Source: Legionella anisa | Lineage (GTDB): Bacteria; Pseudomonadota; Gammaproteobacteria; Legionellales; Legionellaceae | DNA length: 64,000 nt | Reading direction: 5' to 3' | NCBI RefSeq assembly: GCF_001467525.1 | Contig: NZ_LNXS01000043.1 | Span: 1-64,000 of the forward strand | In this document: in pieces, positions 28,089 to 37,889 of the stretch | Layout: each line of letters opens with the position of its first letter | How positions within the stretch are numbered: the first letter of the stretch is position 1 | Program-made: the position numbers and the translations under genes | The notes under the pieces: model-generated | The model's database searches: none | Seen by the model: only the letters and a program-made list of their open reading frames with translations | Told to the model about the DNA's origin: nothing

Positions 28089-28349
28089 GGTGTTCTACAT
28101 CCTTTACACAGAATTATCCACAGATTTTGTGGATAATTGATTTTCTGATATGACAAAATTGAAGTGTAGATAAGCCTTGTAGAATTAAGAATCTTTGGGG
28201 ATATGTGTGATGATTTTATTTGGGATATGAACTTAATTAGATAAAGTTATCCACAATGTGTGGTTTTGAGGAATTGAAAATCTGCCTAGCCATATTAACA
28301 AAGAAAAAAATAAAAAACAGTCTTGACTTGGCTATTTTAAAAAATATTT
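28079..28349. repeat. DnaA-box repeat unit 3
   Basis: Boxes lie at 28114-28122, 28128-28136 (reverse) and 28247-28255. This is the most diverged copy, yet all three boxes and the 5-bp GATTT gap are unchanged. It ends at the recG stop codon, with TTGACT at 28323. Confidence 0.88.
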
Positions 28350-30422
28350 TTATCCTTGTAAAAATTGTTCAAAATTTCCCAGCCATCGCTGGGTGATATC
28401 ACGAGCAATTTGCGGCGAGCTTTGTAAAAGCTCTTTTGCTGTAGCGGGCAAAAGAGGGAGCAGGTTGCGATCACGCTGGATATCAGCGATTTTAAATTGC
28501 CGATATCCTGTTTGTCGGGTGCCAAGTACTTCGCCTGCCCCCCTTAACTCCATATCTTTCTCAGCAATAATAAATCCATCATTGGTTGCACGCATTATTT
28601 TTAATCGTTCAGCACCTTGTTGTGAAAGGGGTGATTGATAAAGCAAAATACAATGAGATTGTGTGGTGCCTCTTCCTACTCGGCCGCGTAATTGATGAAG
28701 TTGGGATAAACCCAGACGCTCTGCATTTTCAATAATCATAAGACTGGCATTAGGGACATCCACACCAACTTCAATCACTGTTGTGGCAACCAGTAAATTT
28801 ATTTCGCCACATTTAAATGCGGCCATAGTTGCTTCTTTTTCTAAAGGTTTCATCCGTCCATGCACCAAGCCTACACGAGCCTCGGGAAGTTGTTCTTGTA
28901 ATGTATGTGCTGTTTCAGTAGCAGCCATACATTGCAGTTTTTCTGACTCTTCAATGAGTGTACAAACCCAATAAATTTGACGTCCGCTGGCTATGGCAAC
29001 TTGTAATCGATTAATGACAGTTTCCCGTTTACTCTGGCTTAATACAGCCGTAGCTATGGGTGTGCGTCCGGGTGGTAATTCATCGATAATCGAGATATCC
29101 AAATGGGCAAAGTGAGTCATGGATAGTGTTCTTGGGATAGGGGTGGCGGTCATTAATAATTGATGAGGAATGAGTTGATCCTGTTGTCCTTTTTGTTGCA
29201 AAAGCAACCTTTGTTCTACTCCAAATCGATGTTGTTCATCAATAATGACTAGACCTAAGCGAGCAAAGCTCACTGATTCTTGAAATAAAGCATGAGTGCC
29301 AACAATCAACTGGCAGCTGTGATCCGCCAGTGCAGCAAATGCCATACGCCGTTCGCTAAGTTTCATTTTTCCGCTGAGTCGTATTGTTTTGATTCCCAAG
29401 GGTTCAAGCCAATGGATAAGATTATTAGCATGTTGCTCGCTCAATAAATCAGTTGGTGCCATAAAGGCAACTTGTTGTCCATTAGCAATCGCTTGTAATG
29501 CTGCCAGAGCCGCAATAATGGTTTTTCCTGCTCCTACATCGCCTTGTACCAAGCGCAACATGGGTTTCATTTGCATTAAATCTTGGCTGATTTCCTGGGC
29601 AACCCTATGCTGGGCATTAGTGAGGGTAAATGGAAGCGAGTCTAAAAAACGTTGGTTCAAGTTTTGATCTGCCGGCAATGCGACAGCGTGTAACGCATTT
29701 CGTGATTCCCTGGCGAATTGCATACTGAGGCGCTGTGCTAACAATTCATCAAAAACCAACCGTTTTAGGGCAGGATGTTGACCTTCTTCGAGCGATTGCA
29801 CCGAGATATCCGGAGGGGGATTATGCAATAATTGAATTGCTTCTCCCAGCGGAAAAAAATTATTGGTCTGCAATTGTTCTGGATTCATCCATTCCAATTG
29901 CTGAAGTTCCTGTTTACAACTTTTTAAGGCAACAAGTACCAACTGTCTTAAGCGTGTTTGACTTAAGCCTTGTGTACTTGGGTAAATTGGAGTAAGTGTT
30001 TCATTAACCTGACATTCATTTTCATCATCGAGTAACTGATATTCAGGATGAGTCATAATCAGAGTATTATTGAATTCGCGTACTTCTCCAAATGCATGAA
30101 TCATTGTGCTGTTATTTAGATTATTGATTTGATTTTTATTAAAATGAAAAAACTGCAGTTTTATTATGCCTGTTTTATCTTCAATGTAACAATGTAACAT
30201 GGCACGCTTACCGGTTTTAATTTCTGTTTTACATACTCGCCCGGCAATGACACACCAATCATTGGGACGTAAATCTTGAATAGGTGTTATTCGGGTTCTG
30301 TCTTGATAACGGTATGGCAGGTGGAACAGTAAGTCTCGCACTGAGTGAATTCCACATTTGGCAAGTTTTGCTGCAAGTGTTGGTCCGATACCCGTTAGTG
30401 ATTCGCAAGAGTTAGATAACAC
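28350..30422 (-). CDS. recG: ATP-dependent DNA helicase RecG
   Basis: RecG is a branch-migrating helicase that remodels stalled forks and Holliday junctions. The wedge domain begins SLTGIGPTLAAKLAKCGIHSVRDLLFHLPYRYQDRTRI. The helicase core has Walker A GDVGAGKTIIAALAA, the DEQHRFG box, TATPIPRTLSM and the C-terminal QLRGRVGRG. The reading frame is open to 30674, but that would overlap argS. The GTG at 30422 gives 690 residues, the usual RecG length, and homology starts right after it. An ATG at 30560 is the alternative and would add 46 unmatched residues. Its 3-prime end abuts the DnaA-box array. Confidence 0.93.
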   Translation of the reverse strand: MLSNSCESLTGIGPTLAAKLAKCGIHSVRDLLFHLPYRYQDRTRITPIQDLRPNDWCVIAGRVCKTEIKTGKRAMLHCYIEDKTGIIKLQFFHFNKNQINNLNNSTMIHAFGEVREFNNTLIMTHPEYQLLDDENECQVNETLTPIYPSTQGLSQTRLRQLVLVALKSCKQELQQLEWMNPEQLQTNNFFPLGEAIQLLHNPPPDISVQSLEEGQHPALKRLVFDELLAQRLSMQFARESRNALHAVALPADQNLNQRFLDSLPFTLTNAQHRVAQEISQDLMQMKPMLRLVQGDVGAGKTIIAALAALQAIANGQQVAFMAPTDLLSEQHANNLIHWLEPLGIKTIRLSGKMKLSERRMAFAALADHSCQLIVGTHALFQESVSFARLGLVIIDEQHRFGVEQRLLLQQKGQQDQLIPHQLLMTATPIPRTLSMTHFAHLDISIIDELPPGRTPIATAVLSQSKRETVINRLQVAIASGRQIYWVCTLIEESEKLQCMAATETAHTLQEQLPEARVGLVHGRMKPLEKEATMAAFKCGEINLLVATTVIEVGVDVPNASLMIIENAERLGLSQLHQLRGRVGRGTTQSHCILLYQSPLSQQGAERLKIMRATNDGFIIAEKDMELRGAGEVLGTRQTGYRQFKIADIQRDRNLLPLLPATAKELLQSSPQIARDITQRWLGNFEQFLQG

Positions 30423-30591
30423 AGTATTTAATAATTTGGAATGATGGTATTTTAAGTGTAACTCATAGTTAGGACGGTAACAATTTGCTGTTTTAGCAAG
30501 ACAGTAAATTGTGCTGTATTGAGGATATAAAACCTTTTCATATGGCACAAAAAAGCGCATAATAGCATCATTTTTGATGGAAACCGAGTCC

Positions 30592-32352
30592 ATGAAACAA
30601 ACTGTAGAGCAGCTTTTAAAACACGCTTTAATGTCATTACAAAAGTCAGGTGATGTTCCTCCTGATTTGGACATTGAGATTAAGGTTGACCGTGCAAAAG
30701 ATTCCGCTCATGGTGATTATGCCAGTAATTTGGCCTTAATTTTAGCAAAACCGTGCCGTCAAGCACCGCGCAAAATAGCAGAACTTTTAGTCCAGGCTCT
30801 CCCTGTTGAGCCTGCTGTGGAAAAAGTAGAAATTGCTGGGGCTGGATTTATTAATTTCTTTATACGCAGCAGTTCGCGCTCACAAATTATTGGCGAAATA
30901 CTGGATAAGGAAGAGCAGTTTGGACGTAGCGCGATTGGCCAAAATCAAAAAGTATTGATTGAATTTGTTTCTGCTAACCCAACAGGTCCTTTGCATGTAG
31001 GCCATGGGAGAGGTGCTGCTTTTGGCGCTACTTTGGGAAATGTCCTAAAAGCTGCAGGTTATGACGTGACATTAGAATATTATGTCAACGACGCTGGAAG
31101 ACAAATGAACATTCTTGCAGCCAGTGTGTGGTTACGTTATCTGGAGCTTGCTGGTGAACCTGTTGTTATTCCTGCCAATGCGTATAAAGGTGATTATGTT
31201 TCCGAAATAGCGCAGGAATTTTGGGCAAAGCATGGTAAGGAATATGTACATCCATGGACTACTGTGGCAGAAGACTTACCCCTTGATGAGCCTCATGGTG
31301 GCGATAAAGAAGTTTATATTGATGCTTTGGTCTCTCGTGCGAAACAACTTTTGGGTATGGATGTTTTTGCTCTGTTTCATCAACATGCGTTAAATACTGT
31401 TCTTGATGATATTAAAGATGATCTTGCGGAGTTTGGCGTGGCCTACGAGAACTGGTTCTCAGAACAATCTTTATTTGAAGATGGCTCAATTCAAAAAGGC
31501 ATTCAGGCGCTTAAAGACAGTGGTCATACTTTTGAAAAAGAAGGGGCACTTTGGTTTAAAGCAACCGATTTTGGCGATGAAAAAGATCGAGTACTGGTGC
31601 GTGCCAATGGCCAAACCACATATTTTGCTTCAGATGTTGCCTATCATTGGAATAAATATGATAGAGGATATGATCGGGTAATTGATATTTTTGGGGCGGA
31701 TCATCATGGTTATATCACGCGGTTGCGTGCCGTAGTTAAGGCTTTGGGACATGATGAAAGCGCACTGGATGTATTATTAGTTCAATTTGCCATTTTATAT
31801 CGTGGTTCTGAACGGGTCCAAATGTCGACGCGCAGTGGTTCTTTTGTCACTTTAAGAGAACTGCGCCATGAAGTAGGAAATGATGCGGCGCGTTACTTTT
31901 ATGTGGCACGTAAATCAGAGCAACATATGGATTTTGATTTGGACTTGGCAAAATCAGAGTCAAGTGATAATCCGGTCTATTATATTCAGTATGCTCATGC
32001 CAGAATATGCTCTGTATTAAGACAATTAAAGGAACGCGGTTTGCTTTGGGATAAAGCAATTGGACTACAGAATATTGATTTGTTGGATCAACCACATGAG
32101 GCTCATTTGATTTCTTTAATCAGTCGATATCCGGAAATTGTGGAATTAGCGGCTGCGTATTGTGAGCCTCATCAAGTAGCGTATTATTTACGTGAAGTAG
32201 CCAATGGCTTACATAGTTATTATAATGCCGTTCAGCTTTTGTGTGAGCAAGAGCAATTACGATGCGCACGCCTATGCTTACTAGAGGCGGTACGTCAGGT
32301 ATTAAAGAATGGTTTGGACTTATTGGGCGTTTCAGCACCTGAGAGTATGTGA
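30592..32352 (+). CDS. argS: Arginyl-tRNA synthetase
   Basis: This class I aminoacyl-tRNA synthetase charges tRNA-Arg. The N-terminal additional domain is followed by the HIGH-type motif [17 protein letters not shown], and the KMSKS position reads VQMSTRSG, as is usual for ArgRS. The C-terminal DALR domain ends the protein ([26 protein letters not shown]). The length is 586 residues, a normal value. The ATG at 30592 is the family start; an ATG at 30577 would add five residues. The gene is divergent from recG and overlaps the SPOR gene by one base (TGATG). Confidence 0.97.
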   Translation: MKQTVEQLLKHALMSLQKSGDVPPDLDIEIKVDRAKDSAHGDYASNLALILAKPCRQAPRKIAELLVQALPVEPAVEKVEIAGAGFINFFIRSSSRSQIIGEILDKEEQFGRSAIGQNQKVLIEFVSANPTGPLHVGHGRGAAFGATLGNVLKAAGYDVTLEYYVNDAGRQMNILAASVWLRYLELAGEPVVIPANAYKGDYVSEIAQEFWAKHGKEYVHPWTTVAEDLPLDEPHGGDKEVYIDALVSRAKQLLGMDVFALFHQHALNTVLDDIKDDLAEFGVAYENWFSEQSLFEDGSIQKGIQALKDSGHTFEKEGALWFKATDFGDEKDRVLVRANGQTTYFASDVAYHWNKYDRGYDRVIDIFGADHHGYITRLRAVVKALGHDESALDVLLVQFAILYRGSERVQMSTRSGSFVTLRELRHEVGNDAARYFYVARKSEQHMDFDLDLAKSESSDNPVYYIQYAHARICSVLRQLKERGLLWDKAIGLQNIDLLDQPHEAHLISLISRYPEIVELAAAYCEPHQVAYYLREVANGLHSYYNAVQLLCEQEQLRCARLCLLEAVRQVLKNGLDLLGVSAPESM

Positions 32353-33098
32353 TGACAAGAGAATATGGAAATAGGCGTTCTTCGCGGTCGCGGAGTAGTG
32401 CACCGCATCAACTTCTAGTGAGTACGTTTACTTTTTTATTGGGTTATTTGACTGCTTCTTTTTTCGATATTGAAACCATAAGCCACTGGGTAAATTCCCA
32501 AGTTTTGGCTCATCAAGAAATAAAAAAAGAATCGGTTAAACCAGAGGCACAGCGCGCAGTAATACCGCCGAAACCAAAATTTGAGTTTTATACTCTTCTG
32601 GCTAATGAAAAAGTTCCTAGTTCACAAGCCAATGCAAATTCTACGGCATCAGTTCAACCTTCTGCCAATGCAGCTGCATCCGTAACTACCTCTACAATAC
32701 CAACAGCTTCTACATCAACGCTTAAGACAACATCTGTCAATGTCGCTAGTGCAGCAACTACAGCGGTAGCCTCAGCAAGAACAAATACTTCTAAAGCCCA
32801 ACAATACCCTGGAGCGATTAATAAAACACTTACAGCAAAACCTGCTTCTTCAACAGAAAGAGGAAAGTTTTTGGTGCAAGTTGCCTCTTTTAAAGCACGC
32901 AAAGATGCAGAACAAATGAAAGGTACATTGATACTTAAAGGGTTTAGTGTATACATTGTTCCTGTAAGTCATGCTACAAAAGGTAATTGGTTCCGGGTAG
33001 TAGTAGGACCTTATCCTAATCGAGCACTTGCCCAACAGGCTCAAATGATTTTAGCCAGAAATGAGCATCTGAATGGGATGGTTACCAGCGCTGGCTAA
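32352..33098 (+). CDS. SPOR-domain membrane protein (FtsN/DedD-like)
   Basis: The 248-residue protein has a short basic cytosolic start, one transmembrane helix (about 22-40, LLVSTFTFLLGYLTASFF), a long low-complexity Ala/Ser/Thr linker, and a C-terminal SPOR domain (about 170-248, FLVQVASFKARKDAEQMK and NWFRVVVGPYPNRALAQQ). SPOR domains bind denuded septal peptidoglycan, so a division-site role is likely. The start shares a base with the argS stop, and the argS-SPOR pairing is common in gammaproteobacteria (argS-ftsN). It could be FtsN itself, but linker identity is too low to say. Confidence 0.9.
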   Translation: MTREYGNRRSSRSRSSAPHQLLVSTFTFLLGYLTASFFDIETISHWVNSQVLAHQEIKKESVKPEAQRAVIPPKPKFEFYTLLANEKVPSSQANANSTASVQPSANAAASVTTSTIPTASTSTLKTTSVNVASAATTAVASARTNTSKAQQYPGAINKTLTAKPASSTERGKFLVQVASFKARKDAEQMKGTLILKGFSVYIVPVSHATKGNWFRVVVGPYPNRALAQQAQMILARNEHLNGMVTSAG

Positions 33099-33257
33099 GT
33101 TTAGGGCTTGTTTCCATGGAACAAGGTCATGAAGGATCGTTCACATTAGGCTGAATCCTATACACAACTCACCGAAAAGCCATATTTGGCGCTCAAATCT
33201 GACTTTTCCCCAAGAATTTTAACTTGTGACTAAGAGACAGCACATTAGAGATGCATT

Positions 33258-33337
33258 GTAGCCTGGGTGCAGCGCAGCGGAACTCGGGATCATTAATGCT
33301 GCAATTCCCTGGTTCCGCTGCGCTGCACCCAGGCTAC
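33258..33337. repeat. Palindromic repeat R1, 26-bp perfect arms
   Basis: The arms run from GTAGCCTGGGTGCAGC to GCGGAAC and back from GTTCCGC to GCACCCAGGCTAC with no mismatch, around a 28-base loop. It lies between the convergent SPOR and folB genes. Confidence 0.88.
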
Positions 33338-33376
33338 AATATACTGATACAACGAAGTGCAGCAGCCAGGATTTGT

Positions 33377-33715
33377 TTAACGACGAACAACCACCTGAAT
33401 GTTTCCTGCATTTTTGATTGCATGAGGTTTACTAATTCCCACTGTAATTTGGGGGGCTTTGAATTGTTTTTTGATTAAATCTGCGACTTCATTAGCTACT
33501 GTTTCAATGAGTTGAAATGATTTTGATTCAACATACAGAGTCACACTGTTACAAAGTGCTTCGTAATCTATGGTTTGAGTCAAATCTTCCTGACATGTAC
33601 TGAAATCAGTTTCAACACTAATATCAATTAATAATTGTTGATTAATGCGTTGCTCCCATTCGTAAACGCCAATTTTAGTACTTACATTAAGGGCTTTTAT
33701 AATTAAAGTATCCAA
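33377..33715 (-). CDS. folB: Dihydroneopterin aldolase
   Basis: FolB converts dihydroneopterin to 6-hydroxymethyl-dihydropterin in folate synthesis. The 112-residue protein shows LIIKALNVSTKIGVYEWEQ (the family N-terminus with the active-site Glu), IDYEALCNSV, LIETVANEVADLI and the terminal KPHAIKNAGNIQVVV with the catalytic Lys. Length is typical for this octameric cytosolic enzyme. No other folate gene lies nearby. Confidence 0.92.
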   Translation of the reverse strand: MDTLIIKALNVSTKIGVYEWEQRINQQLLIDISVETDFSTCQEDLTQTIDYEALCNSVTLYVESKSFQLIETVANEVADLIKKQFKAPQITVGISKPHAIKNAGNIQVVVRR

Positions 33716-33953
33716 TGTTATCTCTGCCTGCCAAAAAACGATTTATTGATTTTATCGAAATAGTTACTCCTATGTAACCCCAATTCGATGCTTAGTCTCG
33801 AGCCTTAGTCGAGTTAATGTTTATGTATGGGGTTGCAAAATGCGGGTGAGATCATGTTTTTCAATGCGCTTCAGAGTCATTTTTGCATTAATTTAGAGTG
33901 GATATTAGTGTAAGTATGTTAGCATTAGAGCATTTTGATGATGTTGGGATAAC

Positions 33954-35015
33954 ATGATGTATGATCTGAATCAATCTCTGTTCCTCCGTGCTTTAAGAAG
34001 ACAACCTGTGGAGCGAACTCCAGTATGGATGATGCGCCAAGCAGGACGATATTTACCTGAGTATCGAAAAACTAGGGAGCAGGCGGGTGATTTTTTAAGC
34101 CTTTGCAAGAATCCTGAACTTGCTTGCGAGGTTACTTTACAGCCTTTGCGTCGTTATGCTCTTGATGCAGCTATTTTATTTTCTGATATTCTGACAATTC
34201 CTGATGCAATGGGACTAGGTTTATATTTTTCTGAAGGTGAGGGGCCTTGTTTTCATCGCCCCATACACGATGCGCAGGCCATTACTCACTTACAACTCCC
34301 CGAGACAGAGTCCTTAGCTTATGTAATGAATGCAGTGCGGCTTATTCGTCGAGAAATGCCAAAAGAGCTTCCTTTAATTGGTTTTGCAGGTAGTCCATGG
34401 ACTTTGGCGTGTTATATGGTTGAAGGTAAAAGCACTAGAGACTTTAAGCGTATTTTGCATTTGATCTATACCGAAAGTGAAGCCGCTCATATATTGTTGC
34501 ATAAATTGGCACTATCAGTAGCGACTTACCTTATTGAGCAAATTAAGGCGGGTGTGAATTCGGTCATGCTTTTTGATACCTGGGGCGGAATTTTAACACC
34601 AGAAAATTATCAAAAATTTTCCCTAGATTATATGCAGAAGATTGTCCATCAAATTAAAGCACATTATCCCGACATACCTGTTATTTTATTTACCAAAGGT
34701 GGCGGTCAATGGTTAGAAAAAATGCTGATTACGGGGTGTGATGCTTTGGGAGTTGATTGGACATGTGATTTGGGTGAGGCTCGGCAAAGAGTGGGTAATC
34801 ATGTCGCGTTGCAGGGAAACCTTGACCCTTCTGTATTGTTGACTTCGAAGCAATGTATTCGGGAACATGTAAAAAAAGTATTGGCATCCTTCGGCTCAGG
34901 TTCAGGACATATCTTCAATCTTGGCCATGGTATAACTCCTGATGTACCCCCAGAACATGTTGCTGCCATGATTGAAGCTGTTCATGAGTTTAGCCCTTAT
35001 TATCATCAAAAATGA
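33954..35015 (+). CDS. hemE: Uroporphyrinogen decarboxylase
   Basis: HemE removes four carboxyl groups from uroporphyrinogen III to give coproporphyrinogen III in haem synthesis. The N-terminal signature [14 protein letters not shown] and the [16 protein letters not shown] segment with catalytic residues are intact, as is QGNLDPSVL near the end. The 353-residue length matches the family. Two adjacent ATGs (33954, 33957) are equally possible; GGGA lies just upstream. An imperfect R1 palindrome follows the stop. Confidence 0.97.
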   Translation: MMYDLNQSLFLRALRRQPVERTPVWMMRQAGRYLPEYRKTREQAGDFLSLCKNPELACEVTLQPLRRYALDAAILFSDILTIPDAMGLGLYFSEGEGPCFHRPIHDAQAITHLQLPETESLAYVMNAVRLIRREMPKELPLIGFAGSPWTLACYMVEGKSTRDFKRILHLIYTESEAAHILLHKLALSVATYLIEQIKAGVNSVMLFDTWGGILTPENYQKFSLDYMQKIVHQIKAHYPDIPVILFTKGGGQWLEKMLITGCDALGVDWTCDLGEARQRVGNHVALQGNLDPSVLLTSKQCIREHVKKVLASFGSGSGHIFNLGHGITPDVPPEHVAAMIEAVHEFSPYYHQK

Positions 35016-35023
35016 TCTTAATT

Positions 35024-35081
35024 GTAGCCTGGGTGCAGCGAAGCGGAACCCGGGTTACGGCTTTGCCTGTACCCAGGCTAC
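35024..35081. repeat. Palindromic repeat R1 after hemE
   Basis: GTAGCCTGGGTGCAGCGAAG and GCCTGTACCCAGGCTAC are inverted, with mismatches in the inner arm. It sits nine bases after the hemE stop and could terminate it. Confidence 0.75.
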
Positions 35082-35386
35082 ATTACTACGAGCCGGGCTA
35101 TCATACTTGAATTAAGTCCCTCGGATCCTATGAATATTCTTACCTTAATATACGGCGTAGCAAAAAAAGTCACGACTCGTTTTATACCTTTCATTTGGTA
35201 ACTATGATGACTATCGTACAATAAGCCATTCTATTATTAATTTATTACTACACTGATTAGCCTGCATATAAGTCCAAATTCTGTTCCGAATTTTTTTGAC
35301 CCCACCACTATGTTAAATGGAATAGTTTATGTCATAATAATTTCCAAGTAATTGATTTTTAATCAAAGAAAAGGATGTCGTCCATT
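35082..35386. other. Intergenic leader of the patatin gene
   Basis: This AT-rich stretch must hold the promoter of the patatin/permease unit. I see no strong consensus promoter, riboswitch-like structure or additional ORF. AAAGG lies 12 bases before the chosen start. Confidence 0.35.
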
Positions 35387-36421
35387 ATGACCCGCTCTCA
35401 AAAAAATGCTGATGACATTCTTATTGATTTGGCTCTGCAAGGCGGTGGAGCTCATGGTGCTTTTACATGGGGCGTATTAGATCGTTTGTTAGAAGAAAAA
35501 AAGCTGCAAATCGATGGTATTTCGGGTACATCTGCTGGTGCTATGAATGCTGTAGCGCTTGTTCATGGTTATGCCAAAGACGGTCCTGAAGGAGCACGCA
35601 ATTCACTTGAATTGTTCTGGAAGAGCGTCTCTGAAGCAGCACGTTTTAGCCTCTTACAACGCAGTCCTCTCGATATTCTTCTGGGACAATGGTCGCTTGA
35701 TCATTCTCCTTTTTTCATCACCATGGACATCATGTCGCGATTGTTTTCTCCATACGATCTTAACCCATTAGGGATAAATCCACTCCGCGATATTTTAGCA
35801 AAAACCATTGATTTTAAACGATTATCGCGAAGTTCAATTAAATTATTCGTTACTGCGACAAATGTGAGTACTGGCAAAGGAAGAGTATTTCGCAATAACG
35901 AAATCACGCCTGAGGTACTTCTTGCATCGGCATGCCTACCTACCATGTTCAAGGCGGTTGAGATCAATGGAGAGCACTACTGGGACGGCGGGTACTCAGG
36001 AAATCCCACAATTACACCGCTTGTACGAGAATGTAAATCGCAAGATACGATTTTAGTACAAATTAATCCTGTAACACGGCCAGGTTTTCCTCAATCAGCA
36101 AAAGATATCCTCAATCGATTGAACGAAGTATCGTTCAACGCAGTGTTACTCAAAGAACTTCGTATGATTGCTTTATTACGACAATTGGCACATCCAGATA
36201 ACTCCGAAGGGGCAAAATGGGCAGGCATGCGAATACACCGGGTAAGTAGCGACATCATGCTTGAACTCGGTTCTTCCTCCAAGCTCAATGCTGAATGGGA
36301 CTTTTTGCTCATGCTTCGAGATGAAGGGCGTCGGGCTGCTGAAGCTTTTCTTAAGGAGCATGCGAATAACCTTGGCCGACGTTCATCACTTGATCTCGAT
36401 GTATTGCTTGAAGGAGTTTAG
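35387..36421 (+). CDS. Patatin-like phospholipase (PatD-type)
   Basis: This patatin-fold lipolytic enzyme has a Ser-Asp dyad. The oxyanion loop is QGGGAHGAF (residues 18-26), the nucleophile elbow is GTSAGAM with Ser49, and the catalytic Asp is in YWDGGYSGNP. No signal peptide is seen, so cytosolic action or non-Sec secretion is implied. From memory, Legionella pneumophila patD lies in an operon with the 3-hydroxybutyrate dehydrogenase gene bdhA and affects amoeba infection. Here the neighbour upstream is hemE, not bdhA, while a GntP-family permease follows four bases later. The ATG at 35375 abuts the AAAGG, so the one at 35387 is preferred. Confidence 0.88.
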   Translation: MTRSQKNADDILIDLALQGGGAHGAFTWGVLDRLLEEKKLQIDGISGTSAGAMNAVALVHGYAKDGPEGARNSLELFWKSVSEAARFSLLQRSPLDILLGQWSLDHSPFFITMDIMSRLFSPYDLNPLGINPLRDILAKTIDFKRLSRSSIKLFVTATNVSTGKGRVFRNNEITPEVLLASACLPTMFKAVEINGEHYWDGGYSGNPTITPLVRECKSQDTILVQINPVTRPGFPQSAKDILNRLNEVSFNAVLLKELRMIALLRQLAHPDNSEGAKWAGMRIHRVSSDIMLELGSSSKLNAEWDFLLMLRDEGRRAAEAFLKEHANNLGRRSSLDLDVLLEGV

Positions 36422-36424
36422 TTC

Positions 36425-37881
36425 ATGGGAATCCTCGGGATTTTACTTGGACTATTATTACTTATCGCTTTGGCATTTCATAGCTGGAGTATATTGCTTC
36501 TCGCACCTGCCGCCGCATTAGTTTCTGCGCTTTTTTCTGGTGAGCCTTTGCTTGCCAGCTGGACACAAACATTCATGGGGGGTACCGCTCATTTTCTTGC
36601 TCAATACTTTCCATTATTTTTGTTGGGTGCACTGTTCGGTAAATTAATGGATGACAGTGGTTCTGTTTCGGCAATTGCAGATTTTATGACACAGAGGTTT
36701 GGGACAAAACATGCCATATTGGCTGTTGTATTAGCCGGAGCATTAGTGACTTATGGAGGGGTAAGCTTGTTTGTTGCATTTTTCGTGCTTGCACCAATGA
36801 GCCAATCTTTATTTCAAGCTGCTGCTATTCCACGCAGGCTTATGCCCGCTGCGATTGTGCTAGGAACTTCTACATTCACGATGTCCGCTTTACCAGGAAC
36901 ACCATCGATACAAAATGCTATCCCCATGCCTTTTTTAGGCACAACGCCATTTGCAGCACCAGGTCTTGGAATCATTGCCTCAGCTGTGATGCTCTTATTT
37001 GGAATGTGGTGGCTCAAAAGAGCTGAGAGACTGCTGCCAAATCCAAAAGCGAACAATTTGGTAATGGTGCTCTCACTGAAGTCGACAATATTGTCAATAA
37101 TCAACTTATTCGCGAGCGAGCTACCACAGCTCATGAATTTGATACGGCAGAGATTATGCATGGATTTCATAGTAAGAATTCGCCTTCCATTATTCTTGCT
37201 GTTTTACCAATTATCATTGTTGTTAGTGTCAATTTCTTAATGGCCTTCATCATACTCCCACGTCTTGATTTTTCATTTTTGTCTGAGGAAAAATGGGGGG
37301 CGACCTCTCTTTCAGCAGTTGCTGGCGTATGGTCTGTTGTTACCGCTCTAACTGCAGCAATTTTGGTTGTGATCATCATCAATCGCAAACGGCTCCCCAA
37401 ATTGCGAGAGACAATCGATGCGGGTGCGAATGCATCTGTCTTACCTGCTTTAAGCGTTGCAAGCTTAGTTGGTTTTGGTGCAGTGATTGCATCACTTCCT
37501 GTATTTGGCATGGTGCGTGATTGGGTTTTGGGAATAGGCGGTGGACCATTGGTGTCAATTGCAACAGCAACCAACCTACTCGCTGCGGTCACAGGTTCTG
37601 CATCTGGTGGACTTTCTATCGCGCTTGATTCGCTTGGCAGTACTTATTTGACCTTGGCACAGGAATACGGAATTGATCTTGCATTATTGCATCGCGTCGC
37701 TGTGATTTCATCAGGCACACTGGATAGCCTTCCGCATAATGGAGCTGTTGTAACGCTTCTAGCAGTATGCCAATCAACGCATCGCGAAAGTTATCTTGAT
37801 ATTCTGGTAGTGGGAATTATTGGAGCAATTATTGCGCTTGGTTTCGTGATCGTTCTGGGTTCGCTATTTGGTTCATTTTGA
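36425..37881 (+). pseudogene. GntP-family permease, frameshifted near 37057
   Basis: Two overlapping frames together make one complete permease of about 485 residues. The first (36425 to about 37060) encodes the N-terminal helices (ALFGKLMDDSGSVSAIADF, YGGVSLFVAFFVLAPM, STFTMSALPGTPSIQNAIPM). The second, open from 37156 and readable back to about 37061, continues with EVDNIVNNQLIRER and the C-terminal helices (FDSLGSTYL-type and SSGTLDSLPHNGAVVTLL). Adding one T in the AATTTGG run at 37057-37059 would join them as NNFGNGALTEVDN. The family takes up gluconate or hydroxy acids such as 3-hydroxybutyrate. It could be a real null allele or a base-calling error. Confidence 0.82.
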
Positions 37882-37889
37882 AGCGAACG

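Noticed and set aside
27263..28349. Calling the DnaA-box array the chromosomal origin (oriC)
   Set aside because: dnaA, dnaN and other origin neighbours are absent, there are no obvious AT-rich 13-mers of the E. coli type, and base skew could not be computed. Origin is kept only as an alternative.
28350..30674. RecG as a 774-residue protein
   Set aside because: The first 84 residues overlap argS and match nothing in RecG; the GTG at 30422 gives the family length.
32654..32956. 100-codon reverse frame inside the SPOR gene
   Set aside because: It is the complement of the Ala/Ser/Thr linker; its low-complexity Val/Ala composition is an artefact.
37167..37592. 141-codon reverse frame within the permease
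   Set aside because: It overlaps conserved transmembrane helices of the permease and has no recognisable domain.
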